A stretch of 64,000 nucleotides of DNA from Geobacillus thermodenitrificans subsp. thermodenitrificans DSM 465 (GCF_000496575.1 NZ_AYKT01000009.1:1-64000); one strand, 5' to 3'. Shown: positions 15,536-25,363, numbered from the stretch's first letter. The notes: generated by a model not told the origin, from the letters alone. A program made the numbers and translations.

Positions 15536-16099
15536 ATGACAACGATTTATGATTATCTAGTAAAAAAGCCTAATGGTGAAATCTTATCCATGGAAACATA
15601 CCGAAATAAAACGATGTTAATTGTGAACACAGCAAACCACTGTCGTTTTACATATCAATTTGAAGATTTACAAAGATTGTATAAAAAGTTTGCCCATCAA
15701 GGATTCGTGATTTTAGGTTTCCCAAGCAATCAGTTTGCAGAGCAAAATCCTGAAAACGGCCAAGAGACGGCAACGATGTGTAAAGTCAAATTCGGTGTAA
15801 CGTTCCCTATTTTTGAAGTGATTGATGTCAACGGAGAACACGCCCATCCACTTTTCCAATACTTAAAAGAACAAGCAGATTGTCGCGAGTTCGGTGTTAA
15901 TTTGGAAGAGAAAATGCTGAAAACGAAAATTCAAGAAATCAACCCATTCTTCCTTGACGGCAAGAACATTCGTTGGAACTTTACCAAATTTTTAGTGGAT
16001 GCCAACGGACAAGTCCTGAAACGATTTGAACCTACAGATTCCATCATCGATCTCGAACATGCGATTGAAGAGGCTTTAAAAGCAGCTGCGAATGCCTAA
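15536..16099 (+). CDS. Glutathione peroxidase-family thiol peroxidase
   Basis: This is a peroxide-reducing enzyme, in Firmicutes probably thioredoxin-dependent since glutathione is usually absent. The peroxidatic tetrad can be read as Cys36, Gln66, Trp147 and Asn148. Cys82 in TMCKVKFG is the likely resolving cysteine. The 187 residues exceed the usual 158-160 because of an insertion around 111-140. The catalytic segment reads NTANHCRFTYQF where most relatives have NVASKCGFTPQY, and GFPSNQF replaces GFPCNQF. The codon use is visibly more AT-rich than the neighbours, hinting at transfer or a different lineage. The ribosome site is AAGGGGATGG. Confidence 0.88.
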   Translation: MTTIYDYLVKKPNGEILSMETYRNKTMLIVNTANHCRFTYQFEDLQRLYKKFAHQGFVILGFPSNQFAEQNPENGQETATMCKVKFGVTFPIFEVIDVNGEHAHPLFQYLKEQADCREFGVNLEEKMLKTKIQEINPFFLDGKNIRWNFTKFLVDANGQVLKRFEPTDSIIDLEHAIEEALKAAANA

Positions 16100-16124
16100 C
16101 GCATCATAAACCGGAATGTCCAAA

Positions 16125-16174
16125 AAAGAGCGAATGAAGAAAACGACGGATGTTCTCCATTCGCTCTTTCTTAG
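16125..16174 (+). terminator. Terminator of the peroxidase gene
   Basis: AAAGAGCGAATG pairs with CATTCGCTCTTT around a 21-base loop and is followed by CTT. It lies 25 bases after the stop codon. Confidence 0.75.
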
Positions 16175-16203
16175 AGATCCGTCGCTTTCGAGAAATAGCT
16201 TCA

Positions 16204-16247
16204 AAATCAAAAAGTGCCAAAACCCTTAATCAAGGATTTTGGCACTT
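16204..16247 (-). terminator. Terminator of ssrA
   Basis: On the minus strand AAGTGCCAAAA pairs with TTTTGGCACTT, followed by TTTTGATTTT. It lies 16 bases beyond the mature 3' end of tmRNA. Confidence 0.85.
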
Positions 16248-16262
16248 ACGACATCAAATGAA

Positions 16263-16611
16263 TGGAGACGGTGGGAGTTGAACCCACGTCCAGAGGCATC
16301 GCCACTTAAGCATCTACGAGCGTAGTCGGTATATTTTGCTTCGCCGTTCGTTCCGCCTACCGACAGGCCTCCCGACGGCTAGCCTGGTTCATCTCTTCCC
16401 TCGTCCTCAGGCGGCGGATTTGGGCGTAGCCCGCTTCATATGAACCCCTCGGACGCCACACGGGCGATGGCGGGAGGAGCTAGCTGCAGCAATTAGGCAG
16501 CTAAAGCGTAGTTTTCTTTGCCAGTTATCTTTAGGTGACGTTTTTACGAGGACGTCTCCCTCGGCTCGCCGCTTAAGCTCGACCTACCCCTGTCGAATCC
16601 GGATCGTCCCC
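16263..16611 (-). ncRNA. ssrA: tmRNA (transfer-messenger RNA)
   Basis: This RNA rescues ribosomes stalled on broken mRNAs and tags the nascent chain for proteolysis. The 5' end GGGGACGATCCGG and the 3' T-arm/acceptor (ending CGTCTCCA) pair to form the tRNA-like domain. The tag reading frame at 16493-16522 reads GKENYALAA then TAA, so the full tag is (A)GKENYALAA. The bases after the discriminator A are TTC, so the CCA tail is not encoded and must be added. Partner smpB lies just upstream, and RNase R one gene further, matching the trans-translation set. Confidence 0.96.
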
Positions 16612-16666
16612 GCGGTTGCGAAGAAAGATCGGAGCTTAAGCATGAATCACTGGCTTTCGTACTCTT

Positions 16667-16694
16667 ATTATATCATGGCTGAGCGCATTTTCAA
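16667..16694 (-). promoter_or_regulatory. Sigma-A promoter of ssrA
   Basis: TTGAAA, 16 bases, TATAAT on the minus strand, between smpB and ssrA. It gives a precursor of roughly 50 bases before the mature tmRNA 5' end. Confidence 0.8.
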
Positions 16695-16706
16695 TGGAAA
16701 TATGCG

Positions 16707-17174
16707 CTAAATTTTTTGCCGCTCACGGAACGCCCGCTCGATTTCTCGCTGCGCTTCTTTCCGCTTCATGTCTTCGCGCTTGTCGTATTTTTTCTTCCCT
16801 TTGGCGACACCAAGTTCCACTTTGGCAAAGCCGTTTTTGATATACAATTTCAGCGGTACGAGCGTATACCCTTGCTCTTTCGTGTAGCCGATCAGTTTGT
16901 TGATTTCGCGGCGGTGCAGGAGGAGCTTGCGCGTCCGCAGCGGATCATGGTTGTAGCGGTTGCCTTGTTCATACGGACTAATATGCATATTATGGAGAAA
17001 TACTTCCCCTTTTTCCACTTTGGCGAACGAATCTTTTAAGTTCACCCGTCCGTTGCGGATCGATTTAATTTCCGTCCCTTGCAAAACAAGACCCGCTTCA
17101 TACGTTTCTTCAATAAAATAATCATGGCGCGCTTTTTTGTTTTGCGCGATGACTTTTCCTTCCCCTTTTGGCAT
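16707..17174 (-). CDS. smpB: SsrA-binding protein SmpB
   Basis: This small basic protein of 155 residues binds the tRNA-like part of tmRNA and delivers it to stalled ribosomes. The start at 17174 (MPKGEGK) is chosen because GAGGAGGA lies six bases upstream and matches family N-termini; longer in-frame extensions have no support. Conserved segments include [30 protein letters not shown] and the basic tail [22 protein letters not shown]. It follows rnr and precedes ssrA. Confidence 0.96.
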   Translation of the reverse strand: MPKGEGKVIAQNKKARHDYFIEETYEAGLVLQGTEIKSIRNGRVNLKDSFAKVEKGEVFLHNMHISPYEQGNRYNHDPLRTRKLLLHRREINKLIGYTKEQGYTLVPLKLYIKNGFAKVELGVAKGKKKYDKREDMKRKEAQREIERAFRERQKI

Positions 17175-17254
17175 GAACGTCCTCCTCCTCATTCGTAGCG
17201 CTTTTATTGTACCAAAAACGAAAAAGAAGGAAAAGCCGCCTGCTCGGCTTTTCC

Positions 17255-19522
17255 TCACCGTTTTTTCTTTTTCTTCTTTTTCGCTTTGGTATGGCGGCCA
17301 GCGTTGTTCTTTTTCGCTTGTGCCTTTGCTTTCTTTTGCTTTTTCCCTTCAATGACAACCGGTGCCGCTTTCGCTTTCGGCGGGCGGCGCCCTTTCATGC
17401 CGACGATTTCAAAATCAACGATTCGTTCGTCTTTGTTGACGTTAATGACGCGGACGGTAATTTCATCACCGATGCGGTACATTTTCCCCGTCCGCTCGCC
17501 GACCATGGCATAGTTGCGCTCATCGTAACGGTAATAATCATCCGTTAAATAGCTGACGTGCACCAACCCTTCGATCGTATTCGGGAGCTCCACAAACAAA
17601 CCGAAGTTCGTGACGGAACTAATGATGCCGTCAAATTCCATCCCGATTTTATCTTCCATAAACTCTGTTTTCTTTAAGTCATCGGTTTCACGCTCAGCCT
17701 CGACGGCGCGCCGTTCCATGTTGGACGCATGTTCGGCGATGTCAGGCAGCTTTTCCGCCCATTTTTGCTGGGTGTCAGGATCCATCTGTCCGTTAATGAG
17801 ATACGTCCGAATCAACCGGTGGACGATTAAGTCCGGATAGCGGCGGATCGGGGACGTAAAATGGGTGTAAAACTCGGTGGACAAGCCATAATGGCCAAGG
17901 CTTTCCGCGTCATAACGGGCTTGCTTCATCGACCGGAGCATGACGGTGGAAATGACCATTTCTTCCGGTTCGCCGCGCACCGCTTCGAGAATTTGCTGCA
18001 AGGCGCGCGGATGGATTTGGTTGCCCGTCCCTTTGACGACATAGCCGAAGTTCGTAATGAATTCCAAAAAGCGCTGCAGTTTCTCCGGCTTCGGATCCTC
18101 ATGGACGCGGTACATAAACGGCACGTTGAGCCAATGGAAATGCTCGGCGACCGTTTCGTTCGCCACCAACATAAACTCTTCAATGAGCCGCTCGGCAACG
18201 GATCGCTCGCGCAAAACGACGTCATATGGCTTGCCGTTTTCATCAACGAGCACTTTCGCTTCTTTAAAATCGAAATCGATCGCCCCGCGCTTCATCCGCT
18301 TCGTTCGCAAAATGTCGGCGAGCTCAGCCATGAGTTCAAACATCGGCACAAGCGGCGCGTATTTTTCACGCAACGCCTCATCTTTATCGACCAAAATTTT
18401 ATTGACGTCAGAATATGTCATCCGTTCCGTCGTGCGGATGACGCTTTGGAAAATGTCATGGCTGACGACTTCGCCTTGCGGAGTGATTTCCATTTCACAC
18501 GATAGCGTCAACCGGTCGACTTTCGGGTTGAGCGAGCAAATGCCGTTCGACAACCGGTGCGGAATCATCGGAATGACACGATCGACCAAATAGACGCTCG
18601 TTCCGCGTTCGTACGCTTCGCGGTCAATCGGCGAGCCTTCTTCGACATAATGGCTCACATCGGCAATATGGACGCCCAGTTTATAGTTTCCGTTCTCAAG
18701 TTTTGTCACGGTCACCGCATCGTCCAAGTCTTTCGCATCTTCGCCGTCGATGGTGACGATCATCTCACCGCGCAAGTCGCGGCGCCCCTCGAGATCCTTT
18801 TCCGTAATCACATCAGGAACACGATTGGCATGATCGATGACATCATCCGGAAACTGAAGCGGTAAGCCGTGCTTATAGATGACCGATAAAATATCGACGC
18901 CCGGGTCGTTTTTATGGCCAAGAATTTGGACGACTTCCCCTTCGGCGCTCATTCGTCCTTCCGGGTATGATGTGAGCCGGACGACGACTTTATGCCCTTC
19001 GACCGCCCCGTTCGCCGCGTTTTTCGGGATGAAAATATCGTTGACGATCCGCTTATCATCGGGGATGACAAAGCCGAAATATTTGCTTTCCGTATATGTA
19101 CCGACGACTTCTTTCACCCCACGCTCCAAAATGCGGACGATCGTCCCTTCGCGGCGCGCTCCGCCGGACTCGGATTGGACGCGTACGAGCACCGTGTCGC
19201 CGTGCATGGCATTTTTCAGCTCCGACGGCGGGATGAAAATGTCGTCCATTCCCGGTTCTTCCGGCGTGACGAAGGCAAATCCTTTCGCATGGCCAGTCAC
19301 TTTACCGCGCACGAGATTCATCCGTTCAGGCACACCGTAGCGGTTGCTGCGTGTCCGAACGACAAGCCCTTCCTCTTCCATGGCGACAAGCGTTTTAACG
19401 AACGTTTTAAATTCGTCCGCCTCCGTGATCCCAAACGCTTCTTCGAGCTCTTGAACTGTCAGCGGCTTGTACGCCTCGTCGCGCATAAACGTTAAAATTC
19501 GTTCGGCCAATGCGTGATCCAT
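17255..19522 (-). CDS. rnr: Ribonuclease R
   Basis: This 3'-5' exoribonuclease of the RNB family degrades structured and non-stop mRNAs. From the ATG at 19522 (AAAGGAGGAG eight bases away) it has 755 residues. Domain order is an N-terminal helix-turn-helix, two cold-shock domains (about 75-210), the RNB catalytic domain (about 240-570, with [15 protein letters not shown] giving the metal-binding aspartates) and S1 (about 625-705). A very basic Lys-rich tail follows. A GTG 30 bases earlier would overlap est30 and is less likely. It belongs to the secG-est-rnr-smpB-ssrA order conserved in Bacillus. Confidence 0.96.
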   Translation of the reverse strand: MDHALAERILTFMRDEAYKPLTVQELEEAFGITEADEFKTFVKTLVAMEEEGLVVRTRSNRYGVPERMNLVRGKVTGHAKGFAFVTPEEPGMDDIFIPPSELKNAMHGDTVLVRVQSESGGARREGTIVRILERGVKEVVGTYTESKYFGFVIPDDKRIVNDIFIPKNAANGAVEGHKVVVRLTSYPEGRMSAEGEVVQILGHKNDPGVDILSVIYKHGLPLQFPDDVIDHANRVPDVITEKDLEGRRDLRGEMIVTIDGEDAKDLDDAVTVTKLENGNYKLGVHIADVSHYVEEGSPIDREAYERGTSVYLVDRVIPMIPHRLSNGICSLNPKVDRLTLSCEMEITPQGEVVSHDIFQSVIRTTERMTYSDVNKILVDKDEALREKYAPLVPMFELMAELADILRTKRMKRGAIDFDFKEAKVLVDENGKPYDVVLRERSVAERLIEEFMLVANETVAEHFHWLNVPFMYRVHEDPKPEKLQRFLEFITNFGYVVKGTGNQIHPRALQQILEAVRGEPEEMVISTVMLRSMKQARYDAESLGHYGLSTEFYTHFTSPIRRYPDLIVHRLIRTYLINGQMDPDTQQKWAEKLPDIAEHASNMERRAVEAERETDDLKKTEFMEDKIGMEFDGIISSVTNFGLFVELPNTIEGLVHVSYLTDDYYRYDERNYAMVGERTGKMYRIGDEITVRVINVNKDERIVDFEIVGMKGRRPPKAKAAPVVIEGKKQKKAKAQAKKNNAGRHTKAKKKKKKKR

Positions 19523-19545
19523 CGGCCCTCTCCTCCTTTCCGTCG

Positions 19546-20289
19546 TTACCAATCTAACGACTCAAGAAACGCATAAATATCTTCATGCAGCTGCTCTTTT
19601 TCTTGATCAAGCGTAATAACATGGCCGGATTGTTCGTACCATTTGATTTGCTTGACCGGCGATTCAATTTCGTTATAAATGATGTTGGCGCTGTCCGGGT
19701 TGATCATGTGGTCATGGCGCGCTTGAACGACAAACGTCGGCGCGTAAATCAAATCCAGTTGCTCACGCACATCGGCGATCAACGCTTGCAGCGCTTTTAA
19801 TGTTTTCATCGGCGTTTGTTTGAACCGTTCCATTTCCTGTTCGATTTGTTCTGCCGATTTTCCTTCCCGTTTTTTATATTCGCGCGCATACTCAAGCACA
19901 CCTTCATACATCGTTTCTTCGCTTTTGATGTACATCGGTGCGCACATGGTCACAATTCCTTCTATAGGTACAGTGTAACCTAATTTTAAGGAAAATACGC
20001 CTCCAAGCGACAACCCAGCAACCGCGATTTTTTCATATCCTTTGTTTTTCAAAAACTGATAACCGTTCATCACATCTTGCCACCAATCGTCCGGACCGGT
20101 ATGGACGAGCTCTTCCGGCGGCACGCCATGCCCTTTGTAAATCGGCGCATGGCACGTGTAGCCTTTTGATTCGAGAAAGCGTCCGAGCATCCGAACATCA
20201 GCGGAGTTTCCGGTAAATCCATGCAAAAGCAAAACGGCACGCTCCCCGGCTTCAAAGAAAAACGGTTTTGGCGGAACAATTTTCATCAT
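19546..20289 (-). CDS. est: Monoacylglycerol-type carboxylesterase Est30
   Basis: This alpha/beta hydrolase of 247 residues is essentially the known thermostable G. stearothermophilus carboxylesterase Est30. The nucleophile is Ser94 in GLSLG; the oxyanion segment is LLHGFTGN. Asp in [10 protein letters not shown] and His in QSGHVITLD complete the triad (known as Asp193 and His223). It hydrolyses short-chain esters in the cytoplasm. It lies between secG and rnr, as its homologue does in B. subtilis. Confidence 0.95.
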   Translation of the reverse strand: MMKIVPPKPFFFEAGERAVLLLHGFTGNSADVRMLGRFLESKGYTCHAPIYKGHGVPPEELVHTGPDDWWQDVMNGYQFLKNKGYEKIAVAGLSLGGVFSLKLGYTVPIEGIVTMCAPMYIKSEETMYEGVLEYAREYKKREGKSAEQIEQEMERFKQTPMKTLKALQALIADVREQLDLIYAPTFVVQARHDHMINPDSANIIYNEIESPVKQIKWYEQSGHVITLDQEKEQLHEDIYAFLESLDW

Positions 20290-20360
20290 CGTTCTCCTTC
20301 CTCTCTAGATGAAATAGAAAAGGCAGCCCGTTTTTGTAAGGACCGCCCCCCGCTTTTCGC

Positions 20361-20597
20361 TTATGATGGTTGAACATATGCGACGAGAATCGTCAGCACA
20401 AAAAACAAAATGGCCAACACGACCGTCACGCGCTGAAACACTGCATCAAGCCCGCGCGCTTTCTGTTTGCCAAACAGCTGCTCGGCACCGCCGGTAATCG
20501 CCCCCGACAGCCCTGCGCTTCGGCCTGACTGCAGCAACACAATCGCAATCAGCGCAATCGATACAATGACAAGCAACGTCACAAGCAAGGCATGCAT
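20361..20597 (-). CDS. secG: Preprotein translocase subunit SecG
   Basis: This small membrane protein of 78 residues has two transmembrane helices (about 3-23 and 53-75) and the cytoplasmic loop [20 protein letters not shown] typical of SecG. It assists SecYEG translocation. The start at 20597 has GGAGG eight bases upstream; longer frames lack support. A sigma-A promoter lies at 20635-20663, so the downstream est-rnr-smpB genes can be read from here. Confidence 0.95.
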   Translation of the reverse strand: MHALLVTLLVIVSIALIAIVLLQSGRSAGLSGAITGGAEQLFGKQKARGLDAVFQRVTVVLAILFFVLTILVAYVQPS

Positions 20598-20634
20598 GCC
20601 TGACACCTCCAACGACCTACGTTGCAATATTTTT

Positions 20635-20663
20635 ACTATACCATACATTATCGTTTGCAGCAA
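20635..20663 (-). promoter_or_regulatory. Sigma-A promoter of the secG unit
   Basis: TTGCTG, 17 bases ending in TGG, then TATAGT: a sound -35 with an extended -10, about 40 bases before the secG start. Confidence 0.75.
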
Positions 20664-20970
20664 CTGCCTCACCTGTCTCCGCCCTGAATGGCACCAATTC
20701 ATTTGTTGTGAAACAAAGAGACTATTTCGTTGCTCTTCACTTTCATCCGCTAGTGGATCATGATCCCCGCCTAACAATCGCCTTTTCCGATCATTCCAAA
20801 CATCAAGACGTCTATAATGAAAAAATGTCGTTTTGTGCCACGTTCTTGATGAAATTCACCGCCCTCTAACGCTCTCCCATCCGTTATCCTTAAGAGCGTG
20901 TCATGAACGTTGGTGTTCATCCTCAAAATCAAGTACAATGAAAGAAAAAACAGCGATGGAGGGATTCCTA

Positions 20971-21186
20971 ATGGCAAGGCCAGACGAACGAGTCGTCATT
21001 GCGATTGACGGCTATCAATTTAAACGAGCACGCGAGGCGAAAGAAGGGAAAATTTTCGTCACCTCGCCAATCGGTTCGAATTTTACGTTTGATGTGAACG
21101 TCATGCGGAAACTGATTGAGGCGATCGATCGTGATCCGGCACTCGCCGAGCGATTCGGGCTTCCTGCCACAGAAGCGAATGATTGA
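20971..21186 (+). CDS. Conserved small hypothetical protein
   Basis: This protein has 71 residues from the ATG at 20971, with GGAGGG eight bases upstream; longer in-frame starts lack ribosome sites. It reads as one small soluble alpha/beta protein (VVIAIDGYQFKRARE, then TSPIGSNFTFDV and a C-terminal helix). No catalytic motif, signal or membrane segment is visible. It is a single gene, divergent from secG, followed at 21201 by a strong terminator. The function is unknown to me. Confidence 0.72.
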   Translation: MARPDERVVIAIDGYQFKRAREAKEGKIFVTSPIGSNFTFDVNVMRKLIEAIDRDPALAERFGLPATEAND

Positions 21187-21200
21187 GCGATACATAGAAG

Positions 21201-21230
21201 AAGGTGTCCCAAAAAACGGGACACCTTTTC
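21201..21230 (+). terminator. Terminator after the small hypothetical gene
   Basis: AAGGTGTCCC pairs with GGGACACCTT around an A-rich loop and is followed by TTC. It lies 15 bases after the stop codon. Confidence 0.8.
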
Positions 21231-21397
21231 CTATTCTGAAAACCAACCGTTTCGTCCTCTTTCCTGTGAAGTGCAGACACGTTGCGTCATTCCTTTTAGA
21301 GGTAAAGGCGAACGTTTGCCCACGGTCTTTTCCGCGAAAATGCGCGTACCTTGATCGTGTTCAGACGAAGGACACATGTTGCTTATGGATTTTTTCG

Positions 21398-22897
21398 TCA
21401 AAGGCGTCCTTGCCACGCTTCCCGCTCGCGACCGAACAGATCGTCTTCCACATGGCTCGCAGCCGAAAAGACAAACACCGGTTTGTGCTCTTTTGTGTAT
21501 ACGGGCCACTTCTCTGGTAAATGAGCGCCGTTCGGGTTGCCGGTGCGGGCGAACGAAAGCCAGGCACCATGCATTTCGCTGGCAATCGCCTCACGCTCTG
21601 GTCGGTTGCCGACGAAATTCTCGACACCAGGCTGATGGAGGTTATGAAACACAAACGGCAACTCGAGCGTATGGCACGCTTTCAGTTGTCCACCAAACGC
21701 CGGCGTTTCATAATCAAACCGATACATGTACACATTCGCCCCTTGCGCTGCTTGGGCATCCGCCGTTCGCAACATTCCGTCGACAAAAACAAGGTACGTC
21801 ATGATGCGCAGCCATGTTTGCCACGCGGGTGCCGACCGATCCGCTGTTTCCGCGTAATAGCGTATCGCCTCCTCCGGAATAGGCCCGACCTCACGGTTCA
21901 TCCGGTCAAGCAGTTCTTTTTCTTCGAGTCTTGTCAATGACGGATCAGTCAATGAAAACAAATTGTATTCGTCTTTCGTCACGCCAATTAGGATTGGAAT
22001 ATCACTTGCTGCCCCGTCGTGGAGCGCTTCGATCGGATGGCGTCGCAACACATGTCCGTCAACCACCGGACCGTACGTGATTCCTGGGCCGAGCGACATC
22101 GCCGCCTGCAATAGCTCTGCTGCTGGAATCGACAGCAGCCGATCGCGGTCACCCGGACGGATGCCGGCACGTTCTAAAATGCGTTCAGTCAGAGCCATCG
22201 CCGTCTCCGGAGAACGAAGAAGAAGCGAACCCGATCCGCTTTGCAATATAGCGCGTCGAAACAGCCCGCTTGCTTCCGGAAGCGACAACAGCACGCCAAC
22301 GCTTGCCGCTCCGGCTGATTCGCCAAAAATCGTAATGTTGTCCGGATCACCGCCGAACGCCTCAATGTTCTCTTTCACCCAGCGCAGCGCCGCCACTTGA
22401 TCCAATATGCCAAGATTTCCCGCCTGGGCATACGTTTCGCCAAACGCATCTCCCAAATACAAAAAGCCAAACACGCTCATCCGATAGTTGATCGTCACGA
22501 CAACGACATCGCCGTGTTTGGCAAACGCCGTTCCATCATACCATGGAAATGAACCGGAGCCGAATAAAAAAGCGCCGCCATGAATCCAAAACAATACCGG
22601 GCGCTTCTTCCCATCCGCCGCCGGTGACCAAATGTTCAGATACAACCCATCCTCGCTCATTGGTTCATTCATCCGTCCGAGCAGCTGGCTGAACATCGAA
22701 TCGGACGGCTGCATGACGACCGGTCCAAACGATGTCGCCTCACGCACTCCGTCCCATGCATCGGGCGGTTCCGGCGGCAAAAAACGGCGTTCACCGACCG
22801 GCGCTTTCGCGTACGGAATCCCTTTCCAATAGAAAACCCCTTCATTTGTTCCCCCGCGCAACCGACCGTACTTTGTTTCAACAACGGTTTGTTCCAT
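21398..22897 (-). CDS. Carboxylesterase type B, Est55 (p-nitrobenzyl esterase family)
   Basis: This is a 499-residue alpha/beta hydrolase. With the start at 22897 (CAGGAG upstream) the triad falls at Ser194 (GESAGA), Glu310 (TKDE) and His409 (KACHT). This is exactly the numbering of the characterised G. stearothermophilus Est55. It hydrolyses short-chain and aryl esters. It is a single gene with no operon partner. The left neighbour Est30 is an unrelated esterase family, so two thermostable carboxylesterases lie within 3.5 kb. Confidence 0.95.
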   Translation of the reverse strand: MEQTVVETKYGRLRGGTNEGVFYWKGIPYAKAPVGERRFLPPEPPDAWDGVREATSFGPVVMQPSDSMFSQLLGRMNEPMSEDGLYLNIWSPAADGKKRPVLFWIHGGAFLFGSGSFPWYDGTAFAKHGDVVVVTINYRMSVFGFLYLGDAFGETYAQAGNLGILDQVAALRWVKENIEAFGGDPDNITIFGESAGAASVGVLLSLPEASGLFRRAILQSGSGSLLLRSPETAMALTERILERAGIRPGDRDRLLSIPAAELLQAAMSLGPGITYGPVVDGHVLRRHPIEALHDGAASDIPILIGVTKDEYNLFSLTDPSLTRLEEKELLDRMNREVGPIPEEAIRYYAETADRSAPAWQTWLRIMTYLVFVDGMLRTADAQAAQGANVYMYRFDYETPAFGGQLKACHTLELPFVFHNLHQPGVENFVGNRPEREAIASEMHGAWLSFARTGNPNGAHLPEKWPVYTKEHKPVFVFSAASHVEDDLFGREREAWQGRL

Positions 22898-23137
22898 CCT
22901 TATCACTCCTGAATATTCAAATGATTCAAAAATAGTATAAACCACCACCTCACCCACGTCTATCGTTTTGCGCCCGCATGAGAGGTGTTCATGCCGCTTC
23001 GAAAAGAGAGATGCCTCGCCCATGTACAAAAGTAAAGATAGCCGCAGCCGAAGCAGTGAACACCATGAAGGAGATGATTCGAGGCGCGATCACGCCAAAG
23101 ACATTTTGTTTAAGTCACTCCATGCATGGTATCAAAC
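22898..23137. other. Gap upstream of Est55
   Basis: There is no convincing gene here. The right edge is continuous with the broken RHS remnant. I see no clear promoter apart from the GGAGTG ribosome site of Est55. Confidence 0.4.
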
Positions 23138-23407
23138 TCAAGCCCCCAATGTATACGGATTTCCCGGACTGCCGCCAACGCCAGCGCGCCGGTTCACAAT
23201 GTTGCCCCATGCGTCATACTCGTATTGGACAACGACATTTCCGCTTGCGTCCGTCAATGCCACGACAGCTCCATGACCGTTCAAATGATAGTAGTAAGTG
23301 GCTCCGCCTTTCGTCATCGTGACCGGGTGGCCCAATGCGTCCCATGTATATTCCGCTGTGATGATGTTGTTGGCGTCTGTTTCAGCCGATAAACTAAGAA
23401 ATACGTA
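23138..23407 (-). pseudogene. RHS/YD-repeat (WapA-like) protein remnant
   Basis: An open frame without a proper start encodes YD-repeat sequence: ITAEYTWDALGHPVTM, YYYHLNGHGAVVALTDASG and VQYEYDAWGNIVN. This is the end of an RHS core, just before where a variable toxin domain would begin. It stops shortly after NPYTLGA. The upstream side is cut by a stop at 23408-23410, next to transposase debris. It is a leftover of a large polymorphic-toxin or wall-associated gene. Confidence 0.8.
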
Positions 23408-23446
23408 TCATTCCCTAAAAACAGATCCATGATGCCAATCCTAGCA

Positions 23447-23905
23447 TCATGGATACTCATTAGTTAAAGAAATGGACGAGCCATTCCATATCTTCCAACT
23501 ATAACACATAATAATCACATCGCTTTCGTTACACCATTCTCCTATGATTTGACGTTCTTCCTCCGTCAACTTCTCTAGGCATTGGCTCAATAACCGGCAA
23601 ACGTAACGAACATTTCCGTGTTTCTTGCCCCCCTTTGTCCACATATTTGCGACAACGTTCTAACACATCGGTAAACAGCTGAATGACATGAAAATAATCC
23701 ACCACATGTGTCGTCTCTGGGCACCCCCCTTGAATCGCTTTTTTCATCGCTTGGGACCCAATCGCTCACGACACACATGAGTCCATGCACGTCCAATGGC
23801 TTCCTGTTCTTTCCTGCTTCACTGGCATACACTTCTCCCGTTTCGGCATCCATGATCGCCACTCCGTAGTCATGCCCTTTTCGAAAAGCAAACTCATTTT
23901 CACGA
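23447..23905 (-). pseudogene. Broken transposase, ISL3-like
   Basis: Pieces of one transposase run through three frames: RKGHDYGVAIMDAETGEVYASEAGK, VVSDWVPS then MKKAIQGGCPETTHVVDYFHVIQ, then KKHGNVRYVCRLLSQCLEKL. The order of DDE-type blocks resembles the ISL3 family. At least two frameshifts and missing N- and C-terminal parts make it non-functional. Its 5' side abuts the other transposase remnant near 23900. No terminal repeats could be assigned. Confidence 0.7.
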
Positions 23906-24887
23906 AAAGCCCTTGGAACGAGGAAAGGCTGTTTGAGAAGCTTCAAGAGCGGGTTCTTCCCCAGATCGAACGCCTGGCCAAACGGACCAATCAGCCCCTT
24001 TTCCTTTCGATGGATGATACGATTTGCCAAAAAACGAAGCCTTCGTCACGGGCAACGCACGTCATTCAAGGATGTGATTGTCATGACTCCCATAAAGATC
24101 ATCAAATGGTCTGGGGGGCATTCGCTCGTTTGGCTGATGGTGCACACCTTCACGCAAGCGTTTCCGTTCGCGTTCCACTTGTATGACAAAAAAGTGGAAA
24201 CCAGCAAAATGGACCTGGCAATCGAGATGCTTTCCTTGCTCAAAGGGAAACGGGCTCGTCCGATGTATGTACTTATGGATTCATGGTATCCGTCCAAGGA
24301 ACTCATCGAAACCTGCCTGAAACAGGGATTCCATGTCATCGCCATGCTCAAGACGAACCGGATTCTTGATCCGAAAGGCATCGCCATCCAAGCCAAGTCG
24401 TTGGCCCGCTATATCAAGCCTCAAGCCCCCGCCTCGTCACGGTGGGTCAGGAGCGTTACCGCGTGTATCGCTATGAGGGGTCGATCCATGGCCTCGATGA
24501 CGCGGTGGTGCTGCTGGCTTAGAAGGCGGATCAGCCGATGACTCCGGACCATCTCCGTGTCTTCTTGAGCACCGATCGGGAGCTTAGCGACGAAGACATC
24601 TCGCGTTACGATGCCCAGCGTTGAACGAGCGAATGCGCTTTCCGGCAGGCGAAAGAGCAACTGAAGCTAGATGGATACCGCGTTCGCCATGTTCGGGCGG
24701 TGAAACGGTATGGGGCAGTGGTGCTTTAGCCTGCGTGTACAGCATTGCCGAATCCCGACAAACCCTTTCCGCTGGGCTGGAGTTGCTTCGATCGCGGAAA
24801 GGCCACAGCATCGTCGAGTTCATTGATAACGCTGCGAAGCAAGATATTCCCATTGATGCGATCAAAAAACAGCTCCATGTCGCCTAA
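23900..24887 (+). pseudogene. Broken transposase, IS4-superfamily type
   Basis: The reading runs from FTKSPWNEERLFEKLQ through SMDDTICQKTKPSS, YVLMDSWYPSKELIE, HVIAMLKTNR and ECAFRQAKEQLKLDGYR to KKQLHVA then TAA. The YREK-like block resembles IS4. Damage includes a frameshift at a run of six G near 24115 (five would keep frame), a second frameshift near 24425, and in-frame TAG and TGA codons downstream where Trp codons are expected. The N-terminus is missing. The element is dead. Confidence 0.75.
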
Positions 24888-25040
24888 GGAGTACCCTGTT
24901 TACCTCTTATGACATGGAAATTATTATAATGAAAAATACTCATCTACAGATAAAAAAACTATTTAAAACCTTTCTATTTTTGTTAAAATTATATAAAAGA
25001 TTTTGTTCAATCCATTTTCCAGTAAAAGGTGAAAGTGTAA

Positions 25041-25313
25041 ATGAAGAAAATAATTCTTCCTGTAATTTTATTTATCAATCTTGTTTTTATAGTGGGTTAC
25101 CTCATAGATACCGGGTTCCCCTTCGGTTCTTTATGGCTGGTATGGCTACCCTTTTTCGTTGCTGGTATCATCCTGTCCATTATGTTTCTAGTTCGTTATA
25201 GAAAGGAATCCAATGCCAACCTATTTTTATCGCTTGCTGTCTTGTTAAGTAGCCTTAGTTCTTTAGGTCTTTGGAGTTTTTATTATTATTTAGCCCGTGT
25301 TATGGGAGGATAA
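25041..25313 (+). CDS. Small membrane protein, unknown function
   Basis: This 90-residue protein has three hydrophobic segments (about 3-22, 27-50 and 62-84) and short polar loops; RYRKESN is the only basic loop. AAAAGGTG lies about ten bases before the ATG. A strong terminator follows at 25321. The base composition is AT-rich, unlike the core genes, and it lies in a decayed region beside an RHS remnant and a phospholipase-like fragment. An immunity-type or orphan role is possible but nothing in it proves either. Confidence 0.6.
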   Translation: MKKIILPVILFINLVFIVGYLIDTGFPFGSLWLVWLPFFVAGIILSIMFLVRYRKESNANLFLSLAVLLSSLSSLGLWSFYYYLARVMGG

Positions 25314-25320
25314 GAGCACG

Positions 25321-25352
25321 AAAAGAGAAGGTTGGAATAGACCTTCTCTTTT
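25321..25352 (+). terminator. Terminator after the small membrane protein
   Basis: AAAAGAGAAGGT pairs perfectly with ACCTTCTCTTTT around an 8-base loop; the run of T closes the stem. Confidence 0.8.
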
Positions 25353-25363
25353 CATAAAAACAT

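Noticed and set aside
17861-18593. Long plus-strand frames opposite rnr (up to 214 codons)
   Set aside because: These mirror a well-identified RNase R frame; no ribosome sites or domain features.
22968-23392. Overlapping plus-strand frames opposite the RHS remnant
   Set aside because: They are antisense shadows; the minus strand encodes recognisable YD repeats.
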